Shown here piece after piece: positions 27,191 to 36,500 of a stretch of 64,000 nucleotides of DNA (its first letter is position 1; each line of letters opens with the position of its first letter). The stretch spans positions 1 to 64,000 of the forward strand of contig DASZOC010000078.1 in NCBI GenBank assembly GCA_035550975.1, given 5' to 3'. Below the pieces are notes generated by a model. The model was not told the origin of the DNA and searched no databases. It was given only the letters and a program-made list of their open reading frames with translations. A program made the translations under genes and the position numbers. Source of the stretch: DASZOC01 sp035550975 (GTDB lineage: Bacteria > Actinomycetota > CADDZG01 > WHSQ01).

Positions 27191-28773
27191 AAACCGGTCA
27201 CGAGCCGGCGAAGCTCGACCGAAAGCTGGTTGCATTGCGCGTCGCAGCGGACAACGCCGAGGGCCGACTGGATGACTCCGAGCTGAACGCACTCCTCGCG
27301 CTGCTCACCCGAGCCGGCGAGCGACTCGGTCTCGGTGTCGACCTCACGGTCGTCGCGCTCGCGGGCGCGACCGGAAGCGGCAAGTCGTCACTATTCAACG
27401 GGCTCGTCGGGGCCGATCTAGCGGAGGTGGGCGTGCGGCGACCCACCACCTCTAGCGCGAGAGCGTGCGTGTGGGGCAGCGCCGACGGCTCGCCGTTGCT
27501 CGATTGGCTCCAGGTACCGCACCGGCACCACGTCAACGACGCTGCCCTGGATGGGCTCGTGCTTCTGGACCTTCCGGATCATGACTCGACCGAACTCGAG
27601 CACCGCGTTGAAGTAGACCGTCTGATCGAGCTCGTCGATCTCTTCGTATGGGTAGTCGATCCTCAGAAGTACGCGGACGCGGCGCTCCACGACGGCTACC
27701 TCCGCCCTCTTGCCACGCACGCTCCCGTCTCACTCATGGTGTTGAACCAGGTAGACCTCCTGAGCCCCGAAGAACGCCGGCGCTGTCTCTCCGACCTAGC
27801 GCGTCTCGTCGAAGCCGACGGCATGAAGAAGCTCCCGGTCGTGGCTACATCTGCACGAACGGGCGAAGGCCTCGACGAGTTGCGAAGCGCGATCCACGAC
27901 CGCGTCGAACAGCGCCGTGCTGTAACCGACCGTTTGAGCGCCGACGCGCATCAGATGGGGCTGCGGCTGTCGCGATTCTGTGGCGGCGACCCCGGCAAGG
28001 GGATCGACCGAGGTGAACGCCGGGACCTCACGACCGCTCTCGCCGACGCTGCCGGCGTCCACGTCGTCACCGAGGCCGTCGCCAAGAGCCATCGAAGGGA
28101 CGCTGCCCTGGCGACGGGCTGGCCGGTTACACGGTGGCTGCGCAAACTGCGACCCGACCCATTGAAGCGACTCCACCTCGGCCCCCAAGCAGCAGGACCG
28201 ACCTCGCTGCGCGCTGCAGGCGCGGTCGAACGTGCACAGGTGGAGAGCAGCATCCGCCATGTGACGAAACGAGAAACGGCCGACCTGCCCGATCCGTGGC
28301 CGACGGCAGCCCACGATCGTGTCGCGCGGCATACAGGCGCGATCCTCGGCGAGCTCGACGCCGCGGTGTCGCGAACCGAGATCGGCGGAGGCGACCGCCC
28401 GCTGTGGTGGCGTGTCGCCGGGGCGATCCAGCTACTGTTGATCGTCGCGGCGGTCGTCGGTTTCCTGTGGCTGGCGTTGCTCTTCGGCCTCGAATGGTTG
28501 CAGATCCCCAAACCTCCGACGCCCGACGTCGCCGACCGCATCCCGGTGCCGACGCTGCTACTCGTCGGCGGCTTGCTGGCCGGATTCGTCCTGGGAGCCG
28601 TCTTCGCCCTGTTCGCTCGGGTCGGTGCAGCACGACGAAGGCGCCGGGCCTACAAGCGACTGTTCGAAGAGGTAGACGGCGTTGCCGCCGAACGAGTGAT
28701 ACGGCCGCTGGAACAGGAGCTTCAGGCCTACCGAGATTTCTGCGAGGCGGTCGCGCAGGCGCAAGCGCAGTAG
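27187..28773 (+). CDS. Dynamin/YfjP-like GTPase with two membrane helices
   Basis: A 528-residue GTPase starting at ATG 27187, overlapping the previous stop (ATGA). GTPase motifs are GATGSGKSSLFNGLVG, RRPTTSSARA, LLDLPDHDS and LNQVD. After a helical stretch come two transmembrane helices near residues 420-440 (LLLIVAAVVGFLWLALLFGL) and 458-480 (LLVGGLLAGFVLGAVFALFA), then a basic and coiled C-terminus. Coupling to the upstream paralogue suggests a hetero-oligomer, the second subunit anchoring the first. This is inference from gene order. Confidence 0.75.
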   Translation: MKTGHEPAKLDRKLVALRVAADNAEGRLDDSELNALLALLTRAGERLGLGVDLTVVALAGATGSGKSSLFNGLVGADLAEVGVRRPTTSSARACVWGSADGSPLLDWLQVPHRHHVNDAALDGLVLLDLPDHDSTELEHRVEVDRLIELVDLFVWVVDPQKYADAALHDGYLRPLATHAPVSLMVLNQVDLLSPEERRRCLSDLARLVEADGMKKLPVVATSARTGEGLDELRSAIHDRVEQRRAVTDRLSADAHQMGLRLSRFCGGDPGKGIDRGERRDLTTALADAAGVHVVTEAVAKSHRRDAALATGWPVTRWLRKLRPDPLKRLHLGPQAAGPTSLRAAGAVERAQVESSIRHVTKRETADLPDPWPTAAHDRVARHTGAILGELDAAVSRTEIGGGDRPLWWRVAGAIQLLLIVAAVVGFLWLALLFGLEWLQIPKPPTPDVADRIPVPTLLLVGGLLAGFVLGAVFALFARVGAARRRRRAYKRLFEEVDGVAAERVIRPLEQELQAYRDFCEAVAQAQAQ

Positions 28774-28960
28774 TCCGCGCCACGCCTAACGCGCGGATCA
28801 GCTCCATGTTTTCCGTCGCAGCCGTTGGATACCGCCATGAGCAGGATCAAACGCTCGTGCTCACGCGTCAGGGCCTCTCGTTCTTGTCGCAATGACTTTC
28901 GCTATGCGCAAATAGATGCGACAAGAAAGGGAGCCGCGGGGCGGTGCCCCGTGGAAACGA

Positions 28961-28988
28961 GAAAAGGCCCTGTGACCAGGGGCTTTTC
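28961..28988. terminator. Bidirectional intrinsic terminator
   Basis: GAAAAGGCCCTG and CAGGGGCTTTTC form a 12-bp stem with one G-G mismatch and a TGAC loop; T-rich tracts follow on both strands. It can end leftward transcription of the initiator tRNA and rightward transcription of the GTPase pair. The preceding stretch 28774-28960 holds no gene that I can support, only a second small GC hairpin at about 28935-28955. Confidence 0.75.
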
Positions 28989-28998
28989 TTCACTTCTG

Positions 28999-29075
28999 TG
29001 GTTGCAGGGGCGGGATTTGAACCCGCGACCTCCGGGTTATGAGCCCGGCGAGCTACCAGACTGCTCCACCCTGCC
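28999..29075 (-). tRNA. Initiator tRNA-fMet (CAT)
   Basis: A 77-nt cloverleaf with anticodon CAT at 29039-29041. The anticodon stem ends in three G-C pairs (GGG/CCC), the hallmark of initiator tRNA. The acceptor is GGCAGGG against CCCTGCA, leaving position 1:72 unpaired (G-A), also an initiator feature. The T-arm is GCGGG-TTCAAAT-CCCGC, and the CCA end is encoded. Confidence 0.95.
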
Positions 29076-29116
29076 CCGCCAGGTTACCAAGCCTCCGCCC
29101 GCGGCCCCGACGGCCC

Positions 29117-31930
29117 TCAGGGGCGGGTCTGAGCGGCTTCGGTCAGGACCTCGCCCAGCTCCTCGATCAGGCGCCCGTAGGTCTCGAAGTCGCCCGCGGC
29201 AAGGGCCTCCTGCGCCCGCTCGTAGAGGTCGGCAGCTTCCTGTATCAGCGCCTGCAAGTCTCCGACCGGCTCCGGGTCGTCTCCCGGGTCGACCGGAGGC
29301 TCCTCGGGGTCGTCGGGCTCCGGCTCGGCATCGAGATCGAACAACGTCGCGAGCGCGGCCTCGAAGCTCTCCTCCATGACGACGTCTGCTCCCAGTGCCA
29401 GGATCACCCGCTTCAGCTCCGGGATCCCTACGTTCTCGGCGGTCACGAACAGGGGCTGGACGTACAGGATCGAGTCCTCGACCGGCAGGTTCACGAGCGA
29501 GCCGAAGTCGACCTCCGAGCCCCCCTGCCGCAGCAGCGACAACGTCTGGCTGATCTCGACATCCTGGTTGATCGCGTTGTCGACCTGGATCGGCCCCGGT
29601 ACCTGTTTGCCGCTGGGGAACTCGAACGCGATGAACTCGCCGTAGTTCTCCGGGTCAGACCGCGCCACCATGAGAGCGATCATGTTGTTGCGGGCGCGCG
29701 GCGTGAACGGGCGTGACAACACGAACTCGTGCTCGGTTTCCCCCGGAAGCTGCAGCAACAGGTACGTGGGCGGGACGCGCGCGGGCCTCTCGATCGCGAG
29801 CATCGAACCCTGGGCCCCTGGGTTGTTCGGCACCTCCCACGCATCCTCTTTCGCGTAGAAGTCGTCCGGATCGTTCATGTGATACGTCAGGAAGACCTCG
29901 GACTGAACCGCGAACAGGTCCTCGGGGTAGCGGAAGTGAGCGCGCAGGTCGTCAGAGGGCTCGCCCGCGGTGAACAGATCCGGGAACACCTTCTGCCATG
30001 CCGCGATCAGCGGGTCCTCGTCGTCGACGACGTAGAAATCCATCGTCCCGTCGTACGCGTCGACCACGACCTTGACCGAGTTGCGGACGTAGTTGACCGG
30101 TCCGGCCAGCATGCCTTTGGCGGCGCCCTCGAGAACCTCCGCAGGCACGAAGCGCTGCGAGTAGGGATAGAAGGGTGTGGACGTGTAAGCGTCGATTATC
30201 CACACGACCCTCCCGTCGACGACGGCCGGGTACGCGTCCTCGTCGAGACTGAGGAAGGGGGCGGCGCGCAAGACGCGGTCCCGCACGTTGCGGTAGATGA
30301 GGATGCGCGACTCGCTCGTGATCAGGCTGGACAACACCAGGTTCGGGTCGCCTTCACGTAGAGCGAACGCGACCCTGCGAAGCGGCCCCCCCACCGTGAT
30401 CCCGCCGCGGCCCTCATAGTTGCTGCGCTCGACGCTATCTTGCGTCGGATAGTCCAGCTCGTCCTGACGCGAGTCGACGATGGAGTAGTTGCCCGGCTCG
30501 TAGGACTCGCCGTAGTAGAGACGCGGCTGGTCGGCCTCGAGCGTTTCGGCCTCCGGGATCACCGTCCCCGGCACGTCTTTGACCAAGAAGCTCGGCTGGC
30601 CGGCGGACGTACGGGCGTTGGCGAGGCTGGCGACGAGGCCGAAGCCGTGCGTGAACTGCAGATGCTCGTTCGACCATGTGCGGGAGTTCTCCGGCAGGTT
30701 GTCGATCGACAGCTCGCGCGCCGAGAGCAAGACCTGACGAGGCTCGCCTCCGATCTCGTAGCGGTCGATATCGACGTCTTCGAACTGGTAGTAGGTGCGG
30801 ATCGCCTGCAGCTGCTCGTATGCAAGCTTGAGGATCTCGGGGTCCCACAGGCGGATGTTCTCGAACAGCGTTGTGTTCGCGCGAACCTCTTCGGCGGTCA
30901 GGTCCGTCGATGCCGCGAACGGACGCGACTCGACGTCGTCGACGCCGAACGCTTCTCTGGTCGCAGCGAGGTTGCGGGCGATGAAGGGACGCTCGCGTTG
31001 TAGCTCCTGTGGATCGACCGAGAAACGCTGGACCGCGAACGGCCACAGGCCGCCGGCGACGATCGAGAAGATCACCCACAGGCCCACCGCCGCCAGCGGC
31101 AGCGCGTAACGCCGGAACCAGATGTTGAGCAGGAACAGCACCGCGGACAGGATCGAGATCGCCATGAGCAGCTTGAGAGCGGGAAGCTGCGCGTGGACGT
31201 CGGTGTAGCTCGCTCCCGTAACCTGCCCCCGCGGCGAGAAGTTCAGCTGGTACTGACCCAACCAGTACTGCGCCGCCTTCAGCAGCGCGAGGAGCCCCAA
31301 GAGCACCGAGATGTGCGCCATCGCTCCCGACGAGAACCCCTTGATGCCCGCCTCGGGACGGATCGACCCGTGGAAATAGTGCGCCGCGAGCGACGTGATC
31401 AACGACGCGACCACGACCGCCCACAGCCAGTCGACCGCCTGGTCCAAGAAGGGCAGCTCGAACACGTAGAAAGCGATGTCCTTGCCGAACTGCGGGTCGT
31501 CCTGCCCGAACGGCACCCGGTTCCGCCACAACAAAAACGTCTGCCACCCCGCGCCGGCCGTGAGACCTATCGACAAGCCGGTGAACAGCGCGACTCCCAG
31601 CCGCAACCAGCCGACGAACGGCCCCAGCATCTCGCGGTACCGGTCGAACGGGTCGGGCCGACCGGCGATGCCTACGCGATAGGCCGGAGAAAGGACGTCG
31701 GCCAGTTTCATGTTCGCCCATACGACGAGCGCGGCTGCGAGACCGACTGCGATCGCCAGCCCGAACTGGCTCCCGAGGCTCGTCCACAGGACCGCGTCGA
31801 ACCCGACCTCGCGGAACCACAAGACGTCGGTGTAGAAGCGCGCGATCGCTCCGGAAGCCAGGAAAAGGACGAAGAAGGCGGCCACGAACAGGCCGGGCCG
31901 CGGCCTTCGCCGACGCTCGCTAGCTCGCAT
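29117..31930 (-). CDS. UPF0182 family membrane protein
   Basis: A 937-residue protein of the UPF0182 family, widespread in Actinobacteria. The N-terminal third has about seven transmembrane helices, beginning FVAAFFVLFLASGAIARFY. It is followed by a large extracytoplasmic domain with family segments such as PEILKLAYEQLQAIRTYYQF, THGFGLVASLANA and YAKEDAWEVPNNPG. The C-terminus (after about residue 880) is Asp/Glu/Pro-rich, then helical. Function unknown. It follows a response regulator gene by 22 nt. Confidence 0.95.
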   Translation of the reverse strand: MRASERRRRPRPGLFVAAFFVLFLASGAIARFYTDVLWFREVGFDAVLWTSLGSQFGLAIAVGLAAALVVWANMKLADVLSPAYRVGIAGRPDPFDRYREMLGPFVGWLRLGVALFTGLSIGLTAGAGWQTFLLWRNRVPFGQDDPQFGKDIAFYVFELPFLDQAVDWLWAVVVASLITSLAAHYFHGSIRPEAGIKGFSSGAMAHISVLLGLLALLKAAQYWLGQYQLNFSPRGQVTGASYTDVHAQLPALKLLMAISILSAVLFLLNIWFRRYALPLAAVGLWVIFSIVAGGLWPFAVQRFSVDPQELQRERPFIARNLAATREAFGVDDVESRPFAASTDLTAEEVRANTTLFENIRLWDPEILKLAYEQLQAIRTYYQFEDVDIDRYEIGGEPRQVLLSARELSIDNLPENSRTWSNEHLQFTHGFGLVASLANARTSAGQPSFLVKDVPGTVIPEAETLEADQPRLYYGESYEPGNYSIVDSRQDELDYPTQDSVERSNYEGRGGITVGGPLRRVAFALREGDPNLVLSSLITSESRILIYRNVRDRVLRAAPFLSLDEDAYPAVVDGRVVWIIDAYTSTPFYPYSQRFVPAEVLEGAAKGMLAGPVNYVRNSVKVVVDAYDGTMDFYVVDDEDPLIAAWQKVFPDLFTAGEPSDDLRAHFRYPEDLFAVQSEVFLTYHMNDPDDFYAKEDAWEVPNNPGAQGSMLAIERPARVPPTYLLLQLPGETEHEFVLSRPFTPRARNNMIALMVARSDPENYGEFIAFEFPSGKQVPGPIQVDNAINQDVEISQTLSLLRQGGSEVDFGSLVNLPVEDSILYVQPLFVTAENVGIPELKRVILALGADVVMEESFEAALATLFDLDAEPEPDDPEEPPVDPGDDPEPVGDLQALIQEAADLYERAQEALAAGDFETYGRLIEELGEVLTEAAQTRP

Positions 31931-31952
31931 GTGCCCGAACCTAAACGCTCGC

Positions 31953-32309
31953 TTAGGAAGCCAGGACCTCGCGGATCCGCTCGACCAACATCTCGGGGGA
32001 GAAAGGTTTGCCGACGAAAGTCGCGCCCGGCCAGTCGGAGGGTTCGCCGCGACCCATCCCGGTCAGGACCAGAACCGGTATCGAAGACGTGGTGTCGTCG
32101 GCGCGCAACGCCGACAGCACCTCCTTGCCGTCCATCTTGGGCATGATCTGGTCCAGGAGGATGACGTCCGGCTTCGACTCGAGCGCCCGGCGCAAGGCTT
32201 CCTCCCCATCCTCGGCCAGGAGGACCTCGAAGCCTTCGTCCTGAAGCACGAACTCGATCGTCATGCGAACGCTGGCGTCGTCTTCCGCGACCAGCACCAC
32301 CGGAGCCAT
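31953..32309 (-). CDS. Single-domain response regulator
   Basis: A 118-residue receiver domain without output domain. The acidic pair is in VAEDDAS, the phospho-acceptor Asp is in VILLDQIMPKMDG, and the switch Thr is in VLVLTG, with Lys in FVGKPFSPE. All phosphorelay residues are intact. The nearest kinase is the 936-residue sensor upstream on the same strand, separated by the FecR-like gene; a phosphorelay among them is plausible. Confidence 0.92.
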   Translation of the reverse strand: MAPVVLVAEDDASVRMTIEFVLQDEGFEVLLAEDGEEALRRALESKPDVILLDQIMPKMDGKEVLSALRADDTTSSIPVLVLTGMGRGEPSDWPGATFVGKPFSPEMLVERIREVLAS

Positions 32310-32334
32310 GGCCCGAAATGTACTAGTGGTGTCC

Positions 32335-33576
32335 TCAGCCGCCCAAAGCGCCGCTCACGAGGTCCGAAGGACTCGGTGACGGCAGGATCCGGTCCCTTAC
32401 CTCCTGCACGTCGCATTCGGGGCCGCTCGTGCACTCCGGCGGATCCTCGGGGTCCTCGGGGTCGCCGCCACCGTCTCCGCCGTCGGTGCCACCACCATCA
32501 CCGCCACCGCCGCCGTCGGGCGGGGGTTGCGCCGCCGTCCCACCGGGACCGGTGGGCGGTTGCGGCGCGGTGCCGAGCGCCGCGGCCTGTCCCGCCGCGA
32601 CCGTGAAGGTCGCGTCGTTGCCGGTTCCGCCCGCGACGACTTGGCTCCCGACGATGATGTCTTGCAGGTCGGCAACGAGCGCCCGCGGTTGCGAGTCCAA
32701 CAGTGCCGCCACGATGCCCCACGTCCCACCGTCGTCGCGATACCGGAATGCACGCGGCACCGCTTTCGCGAACGGGATCCCACGCGCGTTGTCCGCGACG
32801 GTGAATCCCAGGACGAGGTCGATGGCGGGCTTGCGCAGATAACGGCGCATGACACTGACGTCCTTGCCTCTCGCCAGCGCCTTGAAGTAGGCGAGATCCG
32901 GTTTCTGCCGGCCCAGCTGGTTGGCGAATCCGGCCGACAGCTGGCCGAGCCGAGCTTCTAGGTCGATGACCGTCTCGAGTCGCCTCACGTCGAAAGGATC
33001 CTCGGGGTTCAGCCGGTACGGCTGCGGCGAACGAAGATCACCCGCCGTAGCGGGGACCTCGAGCAGTCTGTCGAGCGTGATGTTCGCTTCGCCGGGAGCG
33101 CTCAGCCGGATCGTCCCGGTGTAACTCGCCGCGCGCGACGAGCCCGACCTCCGGTCGACACGGAACGTCGCGTCGTCGGCCGTTGCCACGGCGTCGCCGA
33201 ATGCGACCTCCATCGGGTCATCCGCCTCGGCCATGACCGTGCCCGACTCGTTCTCGACGCTCCTGGTGTCGACGATCCTCATCTGCCCGGACGGCGCGCC
33301 CGGGACCAGTTGCTTGATCCCGCCGACCCATGCGACACGATCACCCTCGAGCGCAACCTGCGCGAGAGCGCCGGCGAAGGTCCGCACGACGTCGCCCGCC
33401 TCGACGCCTACGTCCTCCTCCTCGACCCGGATGCGCTCGGCCCCCCGCTGGATCTCGACGCGGCCCTTGTTGACCTTGCGAAGCGTCATCGCCGCGAGAA
33501 CGTCGTCGCCGTCGAACGGCCAGCACGCGACGCCCGCGAACAGACACAGAACGAGAGGGATCGAGATCTTCTTCAT
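32335..33576 (-). CDS. FecR-like exported lipoprotein, hypothetical
   Basis: A 413-residue exported protein. The signal MKKISIPLVLCLFAGVAC suggests lipidation at Cys18. Residues 30-150 resemble FecR-type domains (VNKGRVEIQRGAERIRVEE and VEAGDVVRTFAGALAQVAL). The centre is mixed helical. The C-terminal 90 residues are Gly/Pro/Asp-rich (GGGGGDGGGTDGGDGGG) and end with two cysteines in ECTSGPECDV. It is located between a large sensor kinase and a receiver gene, so it may feed an envelope signal to them. Exact role unknown. Confidence 0.7.
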   Translation of the reverse strand: MKKISIPLVLCLFAGVACWPFDGDDVLAAMTLRKVNKGRVEIQRGAERIRVEEEDVGVEAGDVVRTFAGALAQVALEGDRVAWVGGIKQLVPGAPSGQMRIVDTRSVENESGTVMAEADDPMEVAFGDAVATADDATFRVDRRSGSSRAASYTGTIRLSAPGEANITLDRLLEVPATAGDLRSPQPYRLNPEDPFDVRRLETVIDLEARLGQLSAGFANQLGRQKPDLAYFKALARGKDVSVMRRYLRKPAIDLVLGFTVADNARGIPFAKAVPRAFRYRDDGGTWGIVAALLDSQPRALVADLQDIIVGSQVVAGGTGNDATFTVAAGQAAALGTAPQPPTGPGGTAAQPPPDGGGGGDGGGTDGGDGGGDPEDPEDPPECTSGPECDVQEVRDRILPSPSPSDLVSGALGG

Positions 33577-33669
33577 GACTTCCCTACTCCGGTAGGCCTT
33601 TTGCCCGGCTTACGCCCCATATACGTAATTCTGCGTGCTCGGAAAGGCTCTGTGAATAGCCCGTTCGGA

Positions 33670-36480
33670 CTAGTTATCGGCACCTTTACGGGCGGGTTTA
33701 GCGGCCGGGATGGACACGATCAGGCGCGTTCCCTCGTCCGGCTCGCTCTGCACGCTGACGGTGCCGTCGTGCGCCTCCACGATCCTGCGGACGAAAGCCA
33801 GACCAAGCCCCAGGCCCCCGTAGGAGCGCGTCTCCGACCCGTCCAGCTGATGGAAATCCGAGAAGATCTTGTTCACGTCCTCGGGCTGGATCCCTATGCC
33901 CTCGTCCGACACCGTGACCTCGACCGACCGCATCCGCCGCCGCCGCTCGCCGCCGTTCTGGCGGGCGCTCCCGCGGACCTCGAGCCGGATCGTGCCGCCG
34001 TGGGGAGAGAACTTGACCGCGTTGTCGAGGATCTCTTCGAACGATCTCCGTAGGAGGCGTTCGTCGCCGATCACCTCGGGAAGTTCGCCGCCGACATCGG
34101 CAACGACGCTATGGCGCGGCGTCCGCTGCTCCCATTCACGCGCGAGCTTCTGGATGATCTCTGCTACGTCGACCGAGGCGGAACGAGGTGATAGGCGCCC
34201 CGCTTCGAGGGCCGCGAAGTCGACCAGGAGCTCGACGATGCGCTCGAGCTTGGCCGTCGATTCGAGGATGCCCGCAGTGAATTGCTTCGCCTTCTCCGGC
34301 GGAAGGTCGCGCTTGCGATCCAGGATCTCCGCGTAACCCTTGATCGGCGTCAACGGCGTTCTCAACTCGTGGGAGATGTTCGAGAGGAACTCCGACTTCA
34401 TGCGTTCGACCTCACGCTCGCGGGTCATGTCGCGCAGCACGGCGACACCGCCCGCGGTCTCGCCCTCTTCGTCGCGCAACGCAGCACTCACCAGCGACAC
34501 CGGGACGTTGTCGCCGGACGTGTTCTTGATGAAGATGCCTGCGACCGAGCCTTCGGCAAGATCGAAGATCGGCAGGTTGACCTTTTCGCCCTGCGCGTCG
34601 CGCGCGTCCAGTACCTGCTCGATCGAAGCTCCCAGAGCGGCCTCCGACGCGAGACCCGTGAGTTGCTCTGCCTCGCGGTTGAACGCCAGCACGCGCCCAT
34701 CCGCTCCGACCGCGACAAGGCCGTCCGCCATCGACTGGATGATGGTTTCGATCCTCGATCGCAGCTCGTGCTCCTCGCGCGCCGCCTCGCGGAGGTCGTT
34801 CGTCATCCTGAACAGCGACGACGTCATCTCGTTGAACGTCTCGCCGAGCTGCCCCACCTCGTCCTCGCCCGCCACCTCCGCTTGCGCCTTCAGGTCACCT
34901 TCGCGGATGCGCTGGGCGGTCTCGGTGAGGGTCTGGATAGGCCGCGTGATCCGGCTGCCGGAGTAGTAGGCAAGGACCAACACGATGGCCGCGACGCCGA
35001 GTGCCACCAGGAACAGCGTGCGCGTGACGTCTTCGCGGGCGTCGGTCACGAGCTCGGACGGAGACGACAGGACGAGGTAACCGACGCCGAAGCCGTCCTG
35101 GCTCGTCAACCTCACGACGGCGTTGTAGAACGTCGCGCCGCCCACCGAGCTAGCGCGGGCCGCGATGCCGTCCTCTGCGAGCTGGACCTCCTCCTTCACG
35201 TCCCTCGGCACGATGTCGGACGCCGTGACGTTGCGGCGCAGGGTCGTCGCGACGACGTTGCCTCCTACGACGAGAGAAACCTCGTTACCGACGTTCCGCT
35301 TCAGGTCGTCGACCGTGAGAAAGTCGACGAAGTCCACGAGTGCGATCGCGCCGGCGATTCGGTTCGGGATCGTCGGGTGCGGTACCTCGGCAGCACCGAT
35401 CAGAGCCACCGAGTCCTCGATGCGCGCTAGGTCTGCCGCCTTGTCGACCGTCGGGTCGTTGACGACGACCTGCACGGGTGCCGCACCGAGGATCGACACG
35501 ACGTCTTCGTCGAGGAGTCGCTCGCGCTTCGAACGATTGATGTTCCCACCCTTGCCGGCCCGCGCCAGGAGCTTGCCGCGCGGGGTCATCATCACGACCG
35601 TGTCCGCACCGAACAGCTGCGAGCTGAGGACCGCGCGGGCCGCGCCCGCCGGATCACCGCCGGCCACCGCCCCCCGGACCACGGGGTTCTCTGCAGCGAG
35701 GCTCGCCAGCTGCCCGATCGCGCGGGTCTCTGCCGCGAACCCGCGGACGACGTTCGTGAGCTGTCCCGAAACCTTCACGAGCTCCGAGCTCTCGACGTTG
35801 TTCGCGATCACCCCCGTCAGCGCCGACGAGAGGGCCAGGATGACCGCGACGAGGAGCGTGACGAAGGACGCGACGAAGCGGGTTCGGATGCTGGAACGGA
35901 CGCCGGTCCACAACCACGACGCCATCGCGAGGTAACCCGCGGTACGCAACAGGTGCGACGCGAGCGAGTGACTGTCCGCAAGCAGTTGGGAGCTCGTCGT
36001 CGGCGCGAAGGGGATCAACGCCTCTCCCGCCCCCAGCAGGAGGGCGGCGAGCGCGAGCCTGCGCAGCTCGCGCGACCCGCGCGTCGAGCTCGCGAGGGCC
36101 ATGACGACGACGGCAGCAGACGCCATCGACGGCGCGAACGCGACGAGGTCCTCGCTGGGTCGAGCGCCCTGCGCGAACGCGGCGGCCACCGAGGGCCGGG
36201 CGGCGCCGACGACCCCGATCAGGATGAGGGCCATCCCGAGCGCCTTGAGCGCGACCAGCAGCTGACTCGCGTCGGACTCGCCTATCGGGAACGCGCCTCC
36301 GTGGATGACCTGGGCCGCGGCCAAGGCGGCGAATCCCAACGCTGCGCTCGAGCGCCCCGAACGACCGCTGGGGATCAGAGCCGGACGCGACATGACGAGG
36401 AACGCTCCCCCGGCTACGACGAGGAAGCCGAGGAACTCGATCGTGAAGTGCAGCGGCACCGCCAGGAAACGTTCGAACAT
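33670..36480 (-). CDS. Large multidomain sensor histidine kinase
   Basis: A 936-residue kinase. Residues 1-230 hold about seven to eight transmembrane helices. An extracytoplasmic Cache-like region follows (about 230-480), then a helix (LFLVALGVAAIVLVLAYYSG), HAMP (ITRPIQTLTETAQRIREGD), a PAS domain (SMADGLVAVGADGRVLAFNR), HisKA (LSNISHELRTPLTPIKGYAE) and HATPase (DEGIGIQPEDV, YGGLGLGLAFVRRIVEAHDG). It starts 20 nt after the Lon-like protease gene and is followed by the FecR-like and receiver genes. The stimulus is unknown; membrane or envelope sensing is likely. Confidence 0.9.
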   Translation of the reverse strand: MFERFLAVPLHFTIEFLGFLVVAGGAFLVMSRPALIPSGRSGRSSAALGFAALAAAQVIHGGAFPIGESDASQLLVALKALGMALILIGVVGAARPSVAAAFAQGARPSEDLVAFAPSMASAAVVVMALASSTRGSRELRRLALAALLLGAGEALIPFAPTTSSQLLADSHSLASHLLRTAGYLAMASWLWTGVRSSIRTRFVASFVTLLVAVILALSSALTGVIANNVESSELVKVSGQLTNVVRGFAAETRAIGQLASLAAENPVVRGAVAGGDPAGAARAVLSSQLFGADTVVMMTPRGKLLARAGKGGNINRSKRERLLDEDVVSILGAAPVQVVVNDPTVDKAADLARIEDSVALIGAAEVPHPTIPNRIAGAIALVDFVDFLTVDDLKRNVGNEVSLVVGGNVVATTLRRNVTASDIVPRDVKEEVQLAEDGIAARASSVGGATFYNAVVRLTSQDGFGVGYLVLSSPSELVTDAREDVTRTLFLVALGVAAIVLVLAYYSGSRITRPIQTLTETAQRIREGDLKAQAEVAGEDEVGQLGETFNEMTSSLFRMTNDLREAAREEHELRSRIETIIQSMADGLVAVGADGRVLAFNREAEQLTGLASEAALGASIEQVLDARDAQGEKVNLPIFDLAEGSVAGIFIKNTSGDNVPVSLVSAALRDEEGETAGGVAVLRDMTREREVERMKSEFLSNISHELRTPLTPIKGYAEILDRKRDLPPEKAKQFTAGILESTAKLERIVELLVDFAALEAGRLSPRSASVDVAEIIQKLAREWEQRTPRHSVVADVGGELPEVIGDERLLRRSFEEILDNAVKFSPHGGTIRLEVRGSARQNGGERRRRMRSVEVTVSDEGIGIQPEDVNKIFSDFHQLDGSETRSYGGLGLGLAFVRRIVEAHDGTVSVQSEPDEGTRLIVSIPAAKPARKGADN

Positions 36481-36500
36481 GTCGAATCAGTTTCGCAGAT

